Position numbers and translations under genes: made by a program. A model generated the notes under the pieces. That model made no database searches, was not told the origin of the DNA, and saw only the letters and a program-made list of their open reading frames with translations. A DNA stretch of 64,000 nucleotides from positions 62,001 to 126,000 of the forward strand of contig CAVPRS010000001.1 of NCBI GenBank assembly GCA_963707895.1, written 5' to 3'. Shown in pieces: positions 40,565-49,776 of the stretch. The number at the start of each line of letters is the position of its first letter. Position 1 is the stretch's first letter. Origin of the DNA: Fodinibacter sp963707895 (lineage in GTDB: Bacteria > Actinomycetota > Actinomycetes > Actinomycetales > Dermatophilaceae).

Positions 40565-41452
40565 ATGGGACAGATCGAGGCACGGGGACTGGTTCGCACC
40601 TTCGGTGAGGTGCGTGCCGTCGACGGGGTCGACCTCGTCGTGCGACCGGGGGGGCTGACCGGTTTCGTGGGGGGAAACGGAGCGGGCAAGACCACGACGA
40701 TGCGGATGCTGATGGGCCTGCTCCGTCCGGACGCCGGGGAGGTGCTCTGGGACGGCCGGCCGATGACCGACGCCGACCGACGCCGGTTCGGGTACATGCC
40801 CGAGGAGCGCGGCCTCTACCCGAAGCAGAAGGTCGCCGACCAGCTCGGCTACCTCGGTCGGCTCTCGGGGATGAGCACCGCGGCCGCCCGCGAGGCGGTC
40901 GAGAGCCACCTCGAGCGGTTCGACCTCAGCGAGCGCGCCGGTGACCGCGTCGAGGCGCTCAGCCTCGGCAACCAGCAGCGGGTGCAGATCATCGCTGCGC
41001 TGCTCCACGGTCCGGCGGCCCTGGTCCTCGACGAGCCGTTCAGCGGGCTCGACCCGGCCGCGGTCGACGCGATGGCCGACATCCTGCGCGACCACGCGGC
41101 ATCCGGGGTGCCGGTGCTGTTCAGCAGCCACCAGCTCGACCTCGTGGAGCGGCTCTGCGACCACCTCATCGTGCTGGCCCGCGGCCGGGTCGTCGCGCAG
41201 GGCGCGGTCGACGACCTGCGCGCCGGGGGGCCGACCCGCTTCCGCCTGGTGACGGATGCCGACGCGGGCTGGGTCAGGGACGTGCGCGGCATCCACGTGC
41301 ACGACGTCGACGGGTCCGCCGCCCTGCTCGAGCTGCTGACGGACGGGGCCGACCAGGTCGTGCTGCGCGAGGCGCTCGACCGGGGGGTGGTGCGCGAGTT
41401 CACCCGCGTCGTCCCGCCACTGGCCGAGGTCTACCGGGAGGTGACGGCGTGA
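40565..41452 (+). CDS. ABC transporter ATP-binding protein (NatA-like)
   Basis: 295 residues. Walker A is GGNGAGKTTT, the signature is LSLGNQQRVQII, Walker B is ALVLDEPFSGLDP, and the switch His is in FSSHQLD. A C-terminal ~90-residue DUF4162 domain follows, typical of ATPases paired with ABC-2 permeases such as NatAB. With the next gene it forms an exporter, perhaps for drugs, peptides or Na+. GTGA overlap with the permease. Confidence 0.93.
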   Translation: MGQIEARGLVRTFGEVRAVDGVDLVVRPGGLTGFVGGNGAGKTTTMRMLMGLLRPDAGEVLWDGRPMTDADRRRFGYMPEERGLYPKQKVADQLGYLGRLSGMSTAAAREAVESHLERFDLSERAGDRVEALSLGNQQRVQIIAALLHGPAALVLDEPFSGLDPAAVDAMADILRDHAASGVPVLFSSHQLDLVERLCDHLIVLARGRVVAQGAVDDLRAGGPTRFRLVTDADAGWVRDVRGIHVHDVDGSAALLELLTDGADQVVLREALDRGVVREFTRVVPPLAEVYREVTA

Positions 41453-42693
41453 CGGCGACCCGGGAGACCGACCGCACCGAGCCCGCCGGCCGGGCCGGTG
41501 AGCCCGACCGGGCCGAGGCGCCCGAGCGGCTCCGGCACCCCTGGACCCTGGTCGCCCGGCGCGAGATCGCGACCCGGCTGGTCGACCGCACCTTCCTCGT
41601 CGGCACGGTGCTCACCCTCGCGCTCATCACCGGATTCGTCGTCGTGCAGGCGGTGCTCTCGTCGCGGGTCAGCACCTACGACCTCGTCGCGACGCCCTCC
41701 TCGACCGCGATGGCGCAGCAGGTGGCCGACCGGGCGACCGAGCTCGACGACTCGCTGAGCGTCACCGTGACCGAGGCGCCCGACGACGCGGCGGCCCGTG
41801 CCGCGGTGAACGACGAGGAGGCCGACGCCTGGCTCACCCCGGGTGACGGTGGCTGGGTGCTCGTGGGGCGCGAGGACGTGCCGAACGACCTGCTCGACGT
41901 CACCGAGACCGTGGTGCGCGACTCGACCCTCGCCGAGAACGCGCAGGCGGCCGGCACCACCGTCGCGGCGATCACGAGGGGTTCCGAGGTCACCACCGAG
42001 GTCCTCGTCGGTGACGCCGACCAGCACGCCTTCGCCCAGGGGATGGCGTTCGCCCTCGCCTTCCTCTTCTACCTGTCATCGCTGGCCTTCGGCATGACCC
42101 TCGCGGGCAGCGTCGTCGAGGAGAAGCAGTCGCGCATCGTCGAGATCATCGCCACGAAGATCCCCGTGCGCCAGCTGCTCGCGGGCAAGGTGCTCGGCAA
42201 CACCGGTCTCGCAGTGGGGCAGATGGCCCTGTACGCGGCGATCGGTCTGGTCGGGCTGAGCTTCACCTCGTTCGGCGAGCTGTTGCCGACCGTCACCGGC
42301 GCGCTCGGCTGGTTCCTCGTGTTCTTCCTCGTCGGCTTCCTGCTGATCGCCTGCCTCTGGGCCGTGGCGGGAGCGCTCGCCAGCCGTACCGAGGACCTCC
42401 AGTCGACGTCGACCCCGATCACCCTGCTGCTGCTGGCGATCTTCTTCGGGTCGGCCTTCCTCGACGGCACGGCGCAGGTGGTGGTGTCGTACATCCCGCC
42501 GGCCTCCGCCCTGCTGATGCCGCAGCGGATGCTCGAGGGCACCGTGCAGTGGTGGGAGCCGGTGGTCGCGCTCGTGATCCTGCTCGCGGCGGCGGTCGCG
42601 GTGGTGCTCGTCGCCGAGCGGCTCTACCGGCGCTCCCTGCTGCAGACGCAGGGCCGGATCTCGCTGCGCCGGGCGTGGTCCGCGCCGGAGTGA
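41449..42693 (+). CDS. ABC-2 type transporter permease (NatB-like)
   Basis: 414 residues. One span at ~45-65, a large outside domain (~70-190, STYDLVATPSSTAMAQQVAD), then five spans. The ABC-2 signature is FGMTLAGSVVEEKQSRIVEI followed by IPVRQLLAGKVLGNTGLAVG. Partner of the preceding ATPase through translational coupling. Substrate unknown; regulation by the upstream two-component pair is inferred from position. Confidence 0.92.
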   Translation: MTATRETDRTEPAGRAGEPDRAEAPERLRHPWTLVARREIATRLVDRTFLVGTVLTLALITGFVVVQAVLSSRVSTYDLVATPSSTAMAQQVADRATELDDSLSVTVTEAPDDAAARAAVNDEEADAWLTPGDGGWVLVGREDVPNDLLDVTETVVRDSTLAENAQAAGTTVAAITRGSEVTTEVLVGDADQHAFAQGMAFALAFLFYLSSLAFGMTLAGSVVEEKQSRIVEIIATKIPVRQLLAGKVLGNTGLAVGQMALYAAIGLVGLSFTSFGELLPTVTGALGWFLVFFLVGFLLIACLWAVAGALASRTEDLQSTSTPITLLLLAIFFGSAFLDGTAQVVVSYIPPASALLMPQRMLEGTVQWWEPVVALVILLAAAVAVVLVAERLYRRSLLQTQGRISLRRAWSAPE

Positions 42694-42715
42694 GGGGCCC
42701 TGTCCCGGACCCGGG

Positions 42716-42746
42716 TTGACGGGTCACCCGCGCGTGTGAATAAGGT
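42716..42746 (+). promoter_or_regulatory. Promoter of the siderophore uptake operon
   Basis: A TTGACG -35 hexamer at 42716-42721 is followed, about 19 nt later, by TAAGGT (42741-42746), which overlaps the iron box. Repressor binding would block the polymerase directly. Confidence 0.5.
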
Positions 42747-42759
42747 AAGCCTTACCTAA
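42741..42759. promoter_or_regulatory. DtxR/IdeR iron box upstream of the siderophore operon
   Basis: TAAGGTAAGCCTTACCTAA is a 19-bp near-perfect palindrome close to the DtxR consensus. A second palindromic half-like unit (GGGTTACCTAACCC) follows at 42764-42777, so two repressor dimers could bind. Confidence 0.92.
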
Positions 42760-42797
42760 CCAAGGGTTACCTAACCCGCACGTCCCGGAGGTTCCGC

Positions 42798-43850
42798 ATG
42801 CCGTCCCGCCGCCACCTGCTCGTCGCCGCCCCGGCGCTCGCCCTGCTCCTGGCCGGGTGCGCCACCGGCCCGTCGGGTGCCGGGTCCGCCACGTCCGCGA
42901 CGGCGGTCGCCTCGGCCGAGCCCGCGGCATACCCCGTGACGATCACCCACGCGCTCGGCACGACGACGATCGACAAGGCGCCCACCCGGGTCGCGACGAT
43001 CGGCTGGGCCGATGCCGACGTCGTCGCCGCACTGGGCGTGGTGCCGGTCGGGGCGCCGAAGATCACCTGGGGCGGCAACGCGAAGGGCTCCACCGACTGG
43101 TTCGACGGTGCGGCCGCGAAGCTCGGCGTGAAGGACGGTGACATCGCCCGCTACGACGACTCGGCCGGCATCCCGTTCGACGCCATCGCGGCGACCAGCC
43201 CCGACCTGATCCTCGGCCTCAGCTCCGGGGTGTCGAAGGAGGACTACGACAAGCTCAGCAAGATCGCGCCCGTGGTCGCGTACACGACGGCACCCTGGGG
43301 CACGCCGTGGCAGGAGCAGCTCACGACGATCGGCACGGCGCTGGGCCGGTCCGCCGCCGCCGCCACCCTCCTCGCCGAGACCACCAGGGCGATCGACGAC
43401 GCGGTCGCCGCCAACCCGCAGATCAAGGGCAAGAAGGCCGCGTGGGCCTGGTTCAGCCCCACCGACCTGTCGACCATCGGGCTCTACACCACCAACGACC
43501 TGCGCCCGCAGATGCTGCGCGAGTTCGGCATGGTCGACTCCCCGACGGTCGTGAGCCTCAGCGAGGCCGCGAAGGGTGCGTTCTCGGTGAACCTCTCCGC
43601 GGAGAAGGCCTCGACCCTCGACGCCGACCTCGTCGTGTTCTACGCCGAGAAGGACGCCGGCGCGAAGGAGATCACCGGCAACGCGCTGCTCGGGCAGATC
43701 CCCGCCCTGAAGAAGAACCAGTACGTCGCGAGTGCCGACAACGCCGTGGCGCTGTCGATGTCGCTGCCCAGCCCCCTGTCGGTGCGCACGGCCGTCGACG
43801 AGTTCCTGCCCAAGATCGTCTCGGCACTGGCCGGCACGCCCGCGTCGTGA
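42798..43850 (+). CDS. Iron-siderophore ABC transporter substrate-binding lipoprotein
   Basis: 350 residues. The signal peptide ends in LLLAGC with lipid-bearing Cys21. The body is a FecB/FepB-like helical-backbone binding protein (TTIDKAPTRVATIGWADADV, DAIAATSPDLILGLSSGVS). Captures ferric siderophore outside the membrane for the permeases encoded next. GGAGG ribosome site 8 nt before the ATG. Under a double iron box. Overlaps the permease start by GTGA. Confidence 0.95.
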   Translation: MPSRRHLLVAAPALALLLAGCATGPSGAGSATSATAVASAEPAAYPVTITHALGTTTIDKAPTRVATIGWADADVVAALGVVPVGAPKITWGGNAKGSTDWFDGAAAKLGVKDGDIARYDDSAGIPFDAIAATSPDLILGLSSGVSKEDYDKLSKIAPVVAYTTAPWGTPWQEQLTTIGTALGRSAAAATLLAETTRAIDDAVAANPQIKGKKAAWAWFSPTDLSTIGLYTTNDLRPQMLREFGMVDSPTVVSLSEAAKGAFSVNLSAEKASTLDADLVVFYAEKDAGAKEITGNALLGQIPALKKNQYVASADNAVALSMSLPSPLSVRTAVDEFLPKIVSALAGTPAS

Positions 43851-44923
43851 CGACCGCGACCACGCTCGAGCCGCGGCGGGCCCGGATGGGGTCGTCAAGG
43901 GATCCCCTTCCGCACCCGGGGCGACGTCGTGTCGGCCGGGTGCCGCTGCGGGTCGCCGTCGTGGGCGGCGTGGTGCTCGTCGCGGCCGCGGGCGCGTTGT
44001 CGGTGTTCGTCGGCGTGCAGGCGCTGGCGCCGGGTGCCGTGCTCGACTCGCTGCGCGGAGCGCCGGTCGACGGTGAGACCTCGGCCGTCGTCTCGGCCAG
44101 GGTCGCCCGCACCCTCATCGCACTGGTTGTGGGTGCGTCGGTCGCGCTGAGCGGCGTGGTGCTCCAGGGCCTGACCCGGAACCCGATCGCGGAGCCCGGC
44201 ATCCTCGGGCTCAACTCGGGGGGCGCCCTGGCGGTCGTGCTCGGCATCCGGTTCCTCGGGCTCACCACGGCCACGGGGTACGTCGTGGCCGCCCTGGTGG
44301 GCACCGTGCTCGTGGCCGTGCTCGTGCAGTCCCTGACGATGATGGCGCCGCGCAGCAGCGCCACGGTCTCCCTGGCGCTCGCAGGCGCGGCGGTCATGGC
44401 TTTGTCCCAGAGCCTGATCGGCGCGGTGCTCGTCACCGACCGCGGTGCGCTCGACAGCTTCCGGTTCTGGCAGGTCGGCTCGGTCGCCGGCCGCGACGCC
44501 GGCCAGGTGCTCGACGTGCTGCCGTTCCTGGCCGTCGGCGCCGTGCTGGCGCTCACCGCGGGACCGACGCTCAACGCCGTCGCCCTCGGCGACGACATGG
44601 CCCGCGGCCTGGGCCAGAACGTGCTGCTCCACCGCGGTCTGGCCGCCGGTGGGGCGGTCCTCCTCGCCGCCGGCGCGACCGCCCTCGCGGGGCCGATCGC
44701 CTTCGTGGGCCTCGTCGTCCCCCAGGTGGTCCGGGCCCTGGTCGGCGTGGACCACCGCAGGGTGCTCCTCGTCTCCCTGTTCGGCGGGGCGGCCTTCGTC
44801 GTGCTCGCCGACGTCGTCGGCCGTCTCGTGGCGACTCCGTCGGAGGTGCAGGCCGGCATCGTCTGCGCCGTCATCGGTGCGCCGGTGCTGGTCGCCGTGG
44901 TCCGTCGGGTGCGGGGGCTGTGA
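43847..44923 (+). CDS. Iron-siderophore ABC transporter permease 1 (FecCD family)
   Basis: 358 residues, about nine to ten membrane spans. FecCD motifs: RVARTLIALVVGASVALSGV, GLTRNPIAEPGILGLNSGG, and the ATPase contact GPIAFVGLVVPQVVRALVG. The first ~40 residues are a basic cytoplasmic tail. Works with permease 2 as a heterodimer. GTGA overlap with the binding protein gene and TGATG overlap with the next gene. Confidence 0.94.
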   Translation: MTTATTLEPRRARMGSSRDPLPHPGRRRVGRVPLRVAVVGGVVLVAAAGALSVFVGVQALAPGAVLDSLRGAPVDGETSAVVSARVARTLIALVVGASVALSGVVLQGLTRNPIAEPGILGLNSGGALAVVLGIRFLGLTTATGYVVAALVGTVLVAVLVQSLTMMAPRSSATVSLALAGAAVMALSQSLIGAVLVTDRGALDSFRFWQVGSVAGRDAGQVLDVLPFLAVGAVLALTAGPTLNAVALGDDMARGLGQNVLLHRGLAAGGAVLLAAGATALAGPIAFVGLVVPQVVRALVGVDHRRVLLVSLFGGAAFVVLADVVGRLVATPSEVQAGIVCAVIGAPVLVAVVRRVRGL

Positions 44924-45954
44924 TGACGACGACCGCCGACGTGCTCGCCCGCGCCAGGCGGGGCCCCCGCCGCCGTCGCGCCCTGGTCGTCAGTTCGCTG
45001 CTGCTGCTCATCGCCGCGCTCGTGCTCGTCCGGGCCCTGCTCGGCGACTACCGCGTCTCGTTCCCCGACGCGGTGCGGATCCTCGGCGGCGAGCAGATCC
45101 CCGGGGCGTCGTTCGTGCTGATGGAGTCCACCCTGCCCCGGGCCGTGATGGCCGTGCTCGCGGGCGCCGCGTTCGGCGCGGCCGGGGCCGCGTTCCAGGT
45201 GATGCTGCGCAACCCGCTCGCGAGCCCCGACGTGCTCGGCATCACCCTGGGCGCGAGCGCCGGCGCGGTGGTCGCGGTCGTCGTGCTGGGGCTGCGCGGC
45301 ACCCCGGTCACCCTCGCCGCCCTGTCGGGCGCCGTGGTCGCGGCCGGGCTCATCCTCAGCCAGTCCGGCGGTCGCGGAGGGGCGACCGGCCGGATGGTGC
45401 TCGTCGGCGTCGCCCTGGCGGCAGGACTGTCGGCGGTCGTGCACTGGGTGCTGGTGCGGGCCAGCATCTACCAGGCCCAGGACGCCATGGTCTGGCTCAG
45501 TGGCAGCCTCAACTCGGTCACCTGGGGCGAGATCGGCCGGCTCCTCGCGCTCGAGGCCCTGCTCGTGCCCCTGCTCCTCCTGCTGGGTGCTCGCCTCCCC
45601 GTGCTCGGCCTCGGCGACGACCTCGCCGCCGGCCTCGGTGTGCGCGCCGGACGGCTGCGTGCCGGCGTGACGGCCGCCGTCGTCGCCCTCGTCGCCGCCG
45701 CAACCGCGATCGTCGGGCCGATCGCCTTCGTGGGCTTCCTCAGCGGCCCGATCGCCCGCCGGCTCGTGCCCGGCCGTCCGGCCGTGGGCGTCGGCGCCCT
45801 CGTCGGAGGGGTCGTCGTGCTCGCCGCCGACTACCTGGCGGCCTACGGCATCCCCGGCACGGCTCTTCCCGTCGGAGTCGTCACCGGCCTGCTCGGCGCC
45901 CCCGTGCTGCTGTGGATGCTCCGCTCCCGACCCTCGACCCAGGAGGTCCGATGA
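44923..45954 (+). CDS. Iron-siderophore ABC transporter permease 2 (FecCD family)
   Basis: 343 residues. LPRAVMAVLAGAAFGAAGAA, MLRNPLASPDVLGITLGASA and GPIAFVGFLSGPIARRLVPG place it in FecCD. ATG 44923 is preferred to GTG 44920 because it shares TGATG with the previous stop. Forms the second half of the siderophore channel. Overlaps the ATPase gene by ATGA. Confidence 0.94.
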   Translation: MTTTADVLARARRGPRRRRALVVSSLLLLIAALVLVRALLGDYRVSFPDAVRILGGEQIPGASFVLMESTLPRAVMAVLAGAAFGAAGAAFQVMLRNPLASPDVLGITLGASAGAVVAVVVLGLRGTPVTLAALSGAVVAAGLILSQSGGRGGATGRMVLVGVALAAGLSAVVHWVLVRASIYQAQDAMVWLSGSLNSVTWGEIGRLLALEALLVPLLLLLGARLPVLGLGDDLAAGLGVRAGRLRAGVTAAVVALVAAATAIVGPIAFVGFLSGPIARRLVPGRPAVGVGALVGGVVVLAADYLAAYGIPGTALPVGVVTGLLGAPVLLWMLRSRPSTQEVR

Positions 45955-46796
45955 CCATGACCGACGCCGAGGCCGAGGCCACGGCCCACGACCGGGCCGA
46001 GACCGCCGTTCCCACCAGGCTGCGCGCGGATGCCGTGCGCCTGGGCTACGACGGACGCGTCGTCGTCGACGGGGTCACCCTCGACGTGCCGGCCGGCCGG
46101 GTGACCGTGGTGGTCGGGCCCAACGGGTGCGGCAAGTCGACCCTGCTGCGCGGACTCGGCCGGCTGCTGCGCCCGCTCGGTGGGTCCGTCCTGCTCGACG
46201 GTGACGAGATCGGCACGCTGCGCACCCGCGAGGTCGCCCGCCGGCTCGGCCTGCTGCCCCAGCAGCCGGTCGTGCCCGAGGGGGTGAGCGTCCTCGAGCT
46301 CGTCGAGCGTGGACGCCATCCGCACCACGGGCTGTTCCGCACCTGGAGCCGCACCGACGAGGAGGCCGTTGCCTCGGCCCTCGAGCGCACCGACCTGGTG
46401 CACCTCGCCGCGGTGCCGGTCGACAGCCTCTCCGGCGGTCAGCGGCAGCGGGTCTGGCTGGCCATGGTGCTCGCCCAGGCCACCCCGGTGCTGCTGCTCG
46501 ACGAGCCCACCTCGTTCCTCGACATCGCCCACCAGCTCGACGTGCTCGACCTCGTGCGCCGGCTCTGCGACGAGTCGGGCACCACCGTCGTCATGGTGCT
46601 GCACGACCTCGCGATGGCCGCCCGCTACGCCGACCACCTGGTCGCCATGCGCGACGGGCGGGTCGTCGCCGAGGGACCACCCGCCGACGTCGTCACCCCC
46701 GAGGTGATCGAGGAGGTCTTCGGGGTCGCCGCCACGGTGCTCGTCGACCCCGCCTCGGGTGCCCCCGTCGTCATCCCCCGCAGGAGGACCCCGTGA
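45951..46796 (+). CDS. Iron-siderophore ABC transporter ATP-binding protein
   Basis: 281 residues. Walker A GPNGCGKSTLLRGL, Q-loop region LGLLPQQPVVPEGVSV, signature LSGGQRQRVWLAM, Walker B VLLLDEPTSFLDIAHQ, switch His in MVLHDLAMAARYAD: all typical of FecE/FepC ATPases. N-terminal ~20 residues are acidic and extra. Coupled to both neighbours by four-base overlaps. Confidence 0.95.
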   Translation: MTMTDAEAEATAHDRAETAVPTRLRADAVRLGYDGRVVVDGVTLDVPAGRVTVVVGPNGCGKSTLLRGLGRLLRPLGGSVLLDGDEIGTLRTREVARRLGLLPQQPVVPEGVSVLELVERGRHPHHGLFRTWSRTDEEAVASALERTDLVHLAAVPVDSLSGGQRQRVWLAMVLAQATPVLLLDEPTSFLDIAHQLDVLDLVRRLCDESGTTVVMVLHDLAMAARYADHLVAMRDGRVVAEGPPADVVTPEVIEEVFGVAATVLVDPASGAPVVIPRRRTP

Positions 46797-47596
46797 CCAC
46801 CACCGCCGAGCCGCTCGCGCGCACCGACACCCCCCAGTTCGAGGCCACCGTCGTCGCGGTGGCCGACCTCGGCGGCGGGATGCGCCGGGTCACCTGCGCC
46901 GCCGAGGGCCTGCGCAGCTTCGTGCCGTGCGGTCCCGACGAGTACGTCGGCCTGCTGATGCCACCGGTCGGGCGCCCGCTCGTCATGCCCGACCCGGAGC
47001 CGGTGAACGTGCGGGCGTCGGTCGCCGCCATCGCGGATGCCGACCGGCCGGCGTTGCGCTGGTACACGATCCGCGACCACGACCCGGTGCTCGGCCACGT
47101 CGACATCGACATCATGACCCACGGCGACAGCGGACCCGGGTCTGCGTGGACCTGCCGGGCCCGCCGTGGCGACCCGGTCGGTATCCGGGCCAGCGGTGCC
47201 CTCTACCGGGGCCTCGAGGTGAGCGGACGCCAGGTGCTGGTCGCCGACGAGACGGCGGTGCCGTCGGTCGCCGCCATCCTCGACGCGTGGGGTGGGGCAG
47301 CCGACGCCCGCGACCAGGGTGTCGAGGTGCACGTCGAGGTGGCCGACCCGGCCGTGCTCGACTCCTACGACCTGGGTGAGGCGACGGTGCACCACCGCAC
47401 CGGTCGCCCGGGGAGCGCACTGGTGCCCGGGCTCGACCGTGCCCTGGGCGCCCGCGCCGGGTCGATCGGCTATGCGTGGGCCTGCGGCGAGGCCGGACTC
47501 GTGGCCGGGGCGCGACGAACCCTGCTGCGCCACGGCGTGGAGCGGCGCAGCATCTTCTACTGCGGCTACTGGAAGCTCGGCCGGCCCCGCGTCTGA
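46793..47596 (+). CDS. Siderophore-interacting protein (FAD-dependent ferric reductase)
   Basis: 267 residues. The FAD-binding half carries RWYTIRDHD (RxYTxR motif), and the NAD(P)H half has QVLVADETAVPSVAAILDAW and AWACGEAGLVAGARRTLL, as in ViuB/YqjH. It reduces the imported ferric siderophore so iron is released in the cytoplasm. Last gene of the five-gene operon, GTGA-coupled to the ATPase. No siderophore biosynthesis genes are nearby. Confidence 0.93.
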   Translation: MTTTAEPLARTDTPQFEATVVAVADLGGGMRRVTCAAEGLRSFVPCGPDEYVGLLMPPVGRPLVMPDPEPVNVRASVAAIADADRPALRWYTIRDHDPVLGHVDIDIMTHGDSGPGSAWTCRARRGDPVGIRASGALYRGLEVSGRQVLVADETAVPSVAAILDAWGGAADARDQGVEVHVEVADPAVLDSYDLGEATVHHRTGRPGSALVPGLDRALGARAGSIGYAWACGEAGLVAGARRTLLRHGVERRSIFYCGYWKLGRPRV

Positions 47597-47600
47597 GGCT

Positions 47601-48047
47601 TCACCACGCCACGAGGTGGGTGGGCGCCAGCTCGATGACGACGGAGAACTTCTCGGCGATGGCGGGCAGCCCCATGCCGTAGGCCACCATCGCCTCGTCG
47701 TACTTGGCGGTGTAGGCCTCGCCGATCTCGGGCACCCACTCGGTGGCGGTGCGGTCGCTGAGCCGAGCCGGCCCGGACAGCACCACGACGCCGTTGCCGT
47801 CGGCGCGGGTGTGCAGGTGCAGCAGGGCCGCGGAGCCACGTCGCACGTGGGTGACCTTGGCCGTGCGCGGCTCGCTCATGACGAGCAGCCGGCCGTCGTG
47901 CCAGAGGAACCACACCGGCACGGCGTGCGGCGACCCGTCGGCGCGCACGGTGGTGAGCCAGCCGATCTGGTCGGAGGCGAGCCGGGCCAGCACGTCGGCG
48001 TGCACCGGGTCGGCCGGGTCGAGCACGAGAGGGGGTGGGTCGGGCAT
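47601..48047 (-). CDS. Pyridoxamine 5'-phosphate oxidase family protein, F420-dependent class
   Basis: 148 residues, a split beta-barrel: IGWLTTVRADGSPHAVPVWF, DGRLLVMSEPRTAKVTHVRR, SAALLHLHTRADGNGVVVLS. It resembles the Rv3369-like F420-binding subgroup rather than true PdxH. May reduce a quinone or biliverdin-like molecule with F420H2; substrate unknown. A TAGCGT box lies 6 nt before the ATG. Converges with the siderophore operon at 4 nt. Confidence 0.85.
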   Translation of the reverse strand: MPDPPPLVLDPADPVHADVLARLASDQIGWLTTVRADGSPHAVPVWFLWHDGRLLVMSEPRTAKVTHVRRGSAALLHLHTRADGNGVVVLSGPARLSDRTATEWVPEIGEAYTAKYDEAMVAYGMGLPAIAEKFSVVIELAPTHLVAW

Positions 48048-48053
48048 GCACCG

Positions 48054-48059
48054 ACGCTA
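48054..48059 (-). promoter_or_regulatory. -10 box of a leaderless promoter (TAGCGT)
   Basis: TAGCGT on the minus strand ends 6 nt before the PPOX-family ATG. Confidence 0.45.
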
Positions 48060-48097
48060 CCCACGGGCACCGACACCATGCGTTCACCCGTCCCCGG

Positions 48098-48103
48098 TAG
48101 CGT
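48098..48103 (+). promoter_or_regulatory. -10 box of a leaderless promoter (TAGCGT)
   Basis: TAGCGT ends 8 nt before the ATG of the HAD phosphatase gene. Confidence 0.45.
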
Positions 48104-48111
48104 CGGTCGCG

Positions 48112-48906
48112 ATGACCACACCACACCTCGTCGCCCTCGACATCGACGGCACGACCGTCGACCACGAGGGCGAGCTGTCCGATGCCGTCCGCGACACCAT
48201 CCGCGCCGTCGCCGACGCCGGGCACCACGTCACCATCGCCACCGGGCGCGCCATCATCGGCACCCTCCCCGTGCTCGACCGCCTCGGCCTCACCACCGGG
48301 TACGCCGTGTGCGCCAACGGTGCCGTCACCGTGCGCCTCGACCCGTCGCTCGCCGGCGGCTACGAGATCCTCGAGGCGGTGACCTTCGACCCGGCCCCGG
48401 CCCTGCGGGTGCTGCGCGAGCACTTCCCCACGGCCCTGGTCGCCGTCGAGGAGCTCGGCGTCGGGTTCAAGGTGACCGCCCCGTTCCCCGACGGTGAGCT
48501 CGACGGCGACCCACGGGTCGTGTCGTTCGAGGAGCTGATGGCCACCCCCGTCACCCGACTGACCCTGCGCGACCCGTCGAGCACGAGCGAGGAGTTCATC
48601 GAGCGAACCAAGAACATCGGCCTGCACGGTGTCGAGTACGCGGTGGGCTGGAGCGCCTGGCTCGACATCAACCCCGAGGGAGTGTCGAAGGGCGCGGCGC
48701 TCGAGGCGATCCGACGCCGGCTCGGCGTCGAGCCGATGCACACGGTGGCCGTCGGCGACCAGCGCAACGACCTCGAGATGCTGCACTGGGCGGCGCGTGG
48801 CGTCGCGATGGGCAACGCACCCGACGAGGTGAAGGCCGCCGCCGACGAGGTCACCGGGCACGTCGACGACGACGGTCTCGTACCCGTGCTGCGCGCCCTG
48901 CTCTGA
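48112..48906 (+). CDS. HAD-IIB (Cof-type) phosphatase
   Basis: 264 residues. Nucleophile motif ALDIDGTT (Asp10, Asp12), motif II ATGRAIIGTL, and C-terminal motif III/IV VAVGDQRNDLEMLHWAARGV with the cap domain between (~80-185). Cof-type enzymes dephosphorylate sugar phosphates or cofactor intermediates. Substrate not predictable. NPEGVSKGAALEA holds the conserved Lys. Confidence 0.92.
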   Translation: MTTPHLVALDIDGTTVDHEGELSDAVRDTIRAVADAGHHVTIATGRAIIGTLPVLDRLGLTTGYAVCANGAVTVRLDPSLAGGYEILEAVTFDPAPALRVLREHFPTALVAVEELGVGFKVTAPFPDGELDGDPRVVSFEELMATPVTRLTLRDPSSTSEEFIERTKNIGLHGVEYAVGWSAWLDINPEGVSKGAALEAIRRRLGVEPMHTVAVGDQRNDLEMLHWAARGVAMGNAPDEVKAAADEVTGHVDDDGLVPVLRALL

Positions 48907-48984
48907 CCGGTTCCACGACGTCGCGGGCAAACCCGCGTGGCACGCAAGCCGCCGCGGCATCCCCGCTGGTGGGAAGGTGTGCGG

Positions 48985-49776
48985 ATGGACACCACCGAGG
49001 CCAGCACAGCGGCCCGCGAGGCCGGCAACAGCAAGGTCGTCGAGTGGGGTGCGCGCCTCGGCTACATCACCGTCGGGGTGATCCACCTGCTCATCGCCTG
49101 GATCGCGCTGAAGGTGGCATGGGGGATCGGCGGCGGCTCCAAGAAGGCCGACACCTCCGGGGCGCTGCAGACCCTCTCGTCGTCGGGCGGGGGCATCGTG
49201 CTGCTGTGGATCTGCGTCGTCGGCTTCCTGCTGCTCGCCGTCTGGCAGCTGTTCGAGGCCGCCCTGGGCGCCGGCGAGACCTCCGACCGGCTCAAGGCCG
49301 CGGCCAAGGGCGTCACCTACCTCTTCTTCGCCTGGTCGACGTTCAAGGTCGGGCAGGGGGCCAGCTCCTCGGCCGAGAAGCAGACCGAGGACTTCACCGC
49401 GGGGCTGATGGGCAGCCCGGGCGGCCGCCTGCTCGTGGGCGTGGTGGGTCTGGTCGTGCTCGGCATCGCCGGGTACCACGTCTACAAGGGCTGGACCAAG
49501 AAGTTCCTCGAGGACCTGCGCGAGCACCCGGGCGACTGGGCCGTGACCGCTGGGCGGATCGGCTACATCTCCAAGGGCATCGCGCTCGTCATCGTCGGCT
49601 TCTTCTTCCTCGTCGCGGCGTGGCAGGCCGACCCCGACAAGGCCCAGGGCCTCGACGGTGCGCTCAAGACCCTCAAGGACGCGCCGTTCGGCCCGTTCCT
49701 GCTGACCCTGGTGGCCGCAGGCATCGCCGCCTACGGCGTGTACTCGTTCGCCCGCTCCCGCTACGCGCGCGTCTGA
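48985..49776 (+). CDS. DUF1206 family membrane protein
   Basis: 263 residues with six spans in three repeated pairs: LGYITVGVIHLLIAWIALK, GVTYLFFAWSTFKVG and IGYISKGIALVIVGFFFLVA. This triple repeat is DUF1206. Function unknown. ATG 48985 is preferred over an upstream in-frame start at 48937 because GGGAAGGTG precedes it. Converges with a PAP2 gene with 16 bp of overlap. Confidence 0.9.
   Translation: MDTTEASTAAREAGNSKVVEWGARLGYITVGVIHLLIAWIALKVAWGIGGGSKKADTSGALQTLSSSGGGIVLLWICVVGFLLLAVWQLFEAALGAGETSDRLKAAAKGVTYLFFAWSTFKVGQGASSSAEKQTEDFTAGLMGSPGGRLLVGVVGLVVLGIAGYHVYKGWTKKFLEDLREHPGDWAVTAGRIGYISKGIALVIVGFFFLVAAWQADPDKAQGLDGALKTLKDAPFGPFLLTLVAAGIAAYGVYSFARSRYARV

Noticed and set aside
42798..47596. 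Siderophore biosynthesis cluster
   Set aside because: Only uptake and iron-release genes are present; no NRPS or NIS synthetase lies in the window.
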